From Zetaproteobacteria bacterium (GTDB lineage: Bacteria; Pseudomonadota; Zetaproteobacteria; Mariprofundales; Mariprofundaceae), in contig JAJRVG010000079.1 of the NCBI GenBank assembly GCA_021545595.1, forward strand, positions 1-6,746: a stretch of DNA of 6,746 nucleotides, in the 5' to 3' direction. Position 1 is the first letter of the stretch. Each line of letters opens with the position of its first letter. A model generated the notes under the pieces. It saw nothing but the letters and a program-made list of their open reading frames with translations, searched no databases and had not been told where the DNA came from. The position numbers were made by a program, and so were the translations under genes. Of the stretch, positions 5,725-6,746 are shown piece by piece.

Positions 5725-6746
5725 CTACCCATACGCATAGAGAAATCTTCAGGATAGGAGGCATTGGCCAGGGCCTCTTCGTACTCAATCTGATCCGACT
5801 CCACCAGTTGCTGTAGATGCTGATCAAATGCCTGGCTACCGTAGAGTACCGACCCCTCTTCCATCGCTTTGGGGATTTCACGCCAGCGATCCGGGTCAAG
5901 AATAAAGTGTTTAATCACCGAGTTTCTGATCATTACTTCCAGAATCGCGATACGACCTTTGCCATCTTTCTTTGGCAAAAGTTTCTGGACAATAATGGCA
6001 CGGAGGTTCTCTGAGAGTCGTTCACGAATGGCATCCTGCTCATTCAGGTTAAAGGAGGACATGATGCGCTGCATCGTGCCGATGGCGGTGGTCGCATGTA
6101 CGGTCGCCATGACAAGGTGACCTGTCTCCGAGGCTTGCAGGGCCAGCTGAATGGTTTCTCTGTCACGCACTTCACCAGCCACAATAATATCCGGTGCTTC
6201 ACGCATGGCATCATTCAGGCCCTGTGCATAGGTCATCACATCAAGGCCCAGCTCACGCTGGCAGACGGTTCCTTTCCGGGTCGTGCTGTAGCGGTACTCA
6301 ATCGGGTCTTCAAGGGTGACAACGTGAACAGACCTGTGTTCAATAATATGATCCAGAATAGCGGCCAGTGTCGTGCTTTTTCCGGAACCAGTGGCTCCAG
6401 CCATCAGAATGAGACCATTGCGGTGATTGCTTAGTTCCCGGATTACCGGTGGCAGTCGAAGCTCATCAAAGCTGGGGATTTTTTTTGGAATGATACGTGC
6501 TACAACGCCAAAGTTATTATTGGTTCGCATCACATGTACACGGAAGTGGGCAACATTCTCCAGGGAGTAGTGGAAGTCCTTACTTTTGATCGATTCAATA
6601 TCGGATGCTCCGGGAACGTCCCGGAGCAGATGCTTGATTATCCCGGTAACCTGTTCCCGGTCAGGTTCAGGAACCTTGTCGGGTGCAATAGTCACTACCG
6701 AACCGTTGATTCGCATACGTACGCGGTCATCGGTTCGAATAAGCAG
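5718..6746 (-). CDS. PilT/PilU-family type IV pilus retraction ATPase, N-terminus missing
   Basis: The frame stays open to the window edge, so 342 residues are visible and the start (probably a few tens of residues with the family's ASD-H-L region) lies outside. It is a hexameric secretion-type ATPase that by family role drives pilus retraction and twitching from the cytoplasmic face. Counting from the window edge: Walker A GATGSGKST (117-125, Lys123), Asp box TLEDPIEY (144-151), Walker B region IVAGEVRD with Glu192, and His box ATVHATT (214-220). The segment matching the PilT AIRNLIRE motif reads SVIKHFILD here, and the estimated full length lies between typical PilT and PilU. PilT versus PilU is therefore left open, and no symbol is given. 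It faces the fab operon convergently and is unrelated to it functionally. Neighbouring pil genes, if any, lie beyond the window. Confidence 0.92.
   Translation of the reverse strand: MLIRTDDRVRMRINGSVVTIAPDKVPEPDREQVTGIIKHLLRDVPGASDIESIKSKDFHYSLENVAHFRVHVMRTNNNFGVVARIIPKKIPSFDELRLPPVIRELSNHRNGLILMAGATGSGKSTTLAAILDHIIEHRSVHVVTLEDPIEYRYSTTRKGTVCQRELGLDVMTYAQGLNDAMREAPDIIVAGEVRDRETIQLALQASETGHLVMATVHATTAIGTMQRIMSSFNLNEQDAIRERLSENLRAIIVQKLLPKKDGKGRIAILEVMIRNSVIKHFILDPDRWREIPKAMEEGSVLYGSQAFDQHLQQLVESDQIEYEEALANASYPEDFSMRMGRE

Overview
The window is about 6.7 kb of chromosomal housekeeping sequence from a Gram-negative bacterium, most likely a member of the Pseudomonadota. The evidence is the classical fatty-acid gene order fabH-fabD-fabG-acpP-fabF, whose proteins closely resemble the gammaproteobacterial enzymes in catalytic residue positions, together with a PilT/PilU-type pilus ATPase. 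A more precise placement cannot be made from sequence alone. Base composition and codon choice look even across the window, and I see no transposase, integrase, tRNA, rRNA or CRISPR.

Layout. Positions 2-277 hold the 3' end of fabH. A 199-bp gap (278-476) follows. It is unusually long for fabH-fabD and contains several inverted repeats, including a perfect 16-bp palindrome. fabD (477-1436, TTG start) overlaps fabG (1433-2170) by ATGA. A 114-bp gap with two stem-loops separates fabG from acpP (2285-2524). fabF (2528-3772) starts 3 nt after acpP. A chorismate-binding enzyme best read as pabB overlaps the end of fabF and runs to 5093. A small PlsC-type acyltransferase (5095-5709) begins 1 nt later. 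The reverse-strand PilT/PilU ATPase (5718-6746, start outside the window) converges on it with 8 bp between stop codons.

How the genes fit together. FabD makes malonyl-ACP from malonyl-CoA and the acpP product. FabH condenses acetyl-CoA with malonyl-ACP to start a chain. FabF extends it and FabG reduces the beta-keto group. The PlsC-like protein would consume acyl chains in phospholipid synthesis. The pabB product belongs to folate synthesis and stands where pabC follows fabF in E. coli, so the fab-folate linkage persists with a different gene. The pilus ATPase is a separate transcription unit.

No new enzymatic system is evident. The points most worth checking are the structured fabH-fabD gap, a near-exact 21-nt direct repeat read in two frames inside pabB, the PIAGT (rather than PIKGT) motif of the PabB-like enzyme, and the uncertain start of that gene.
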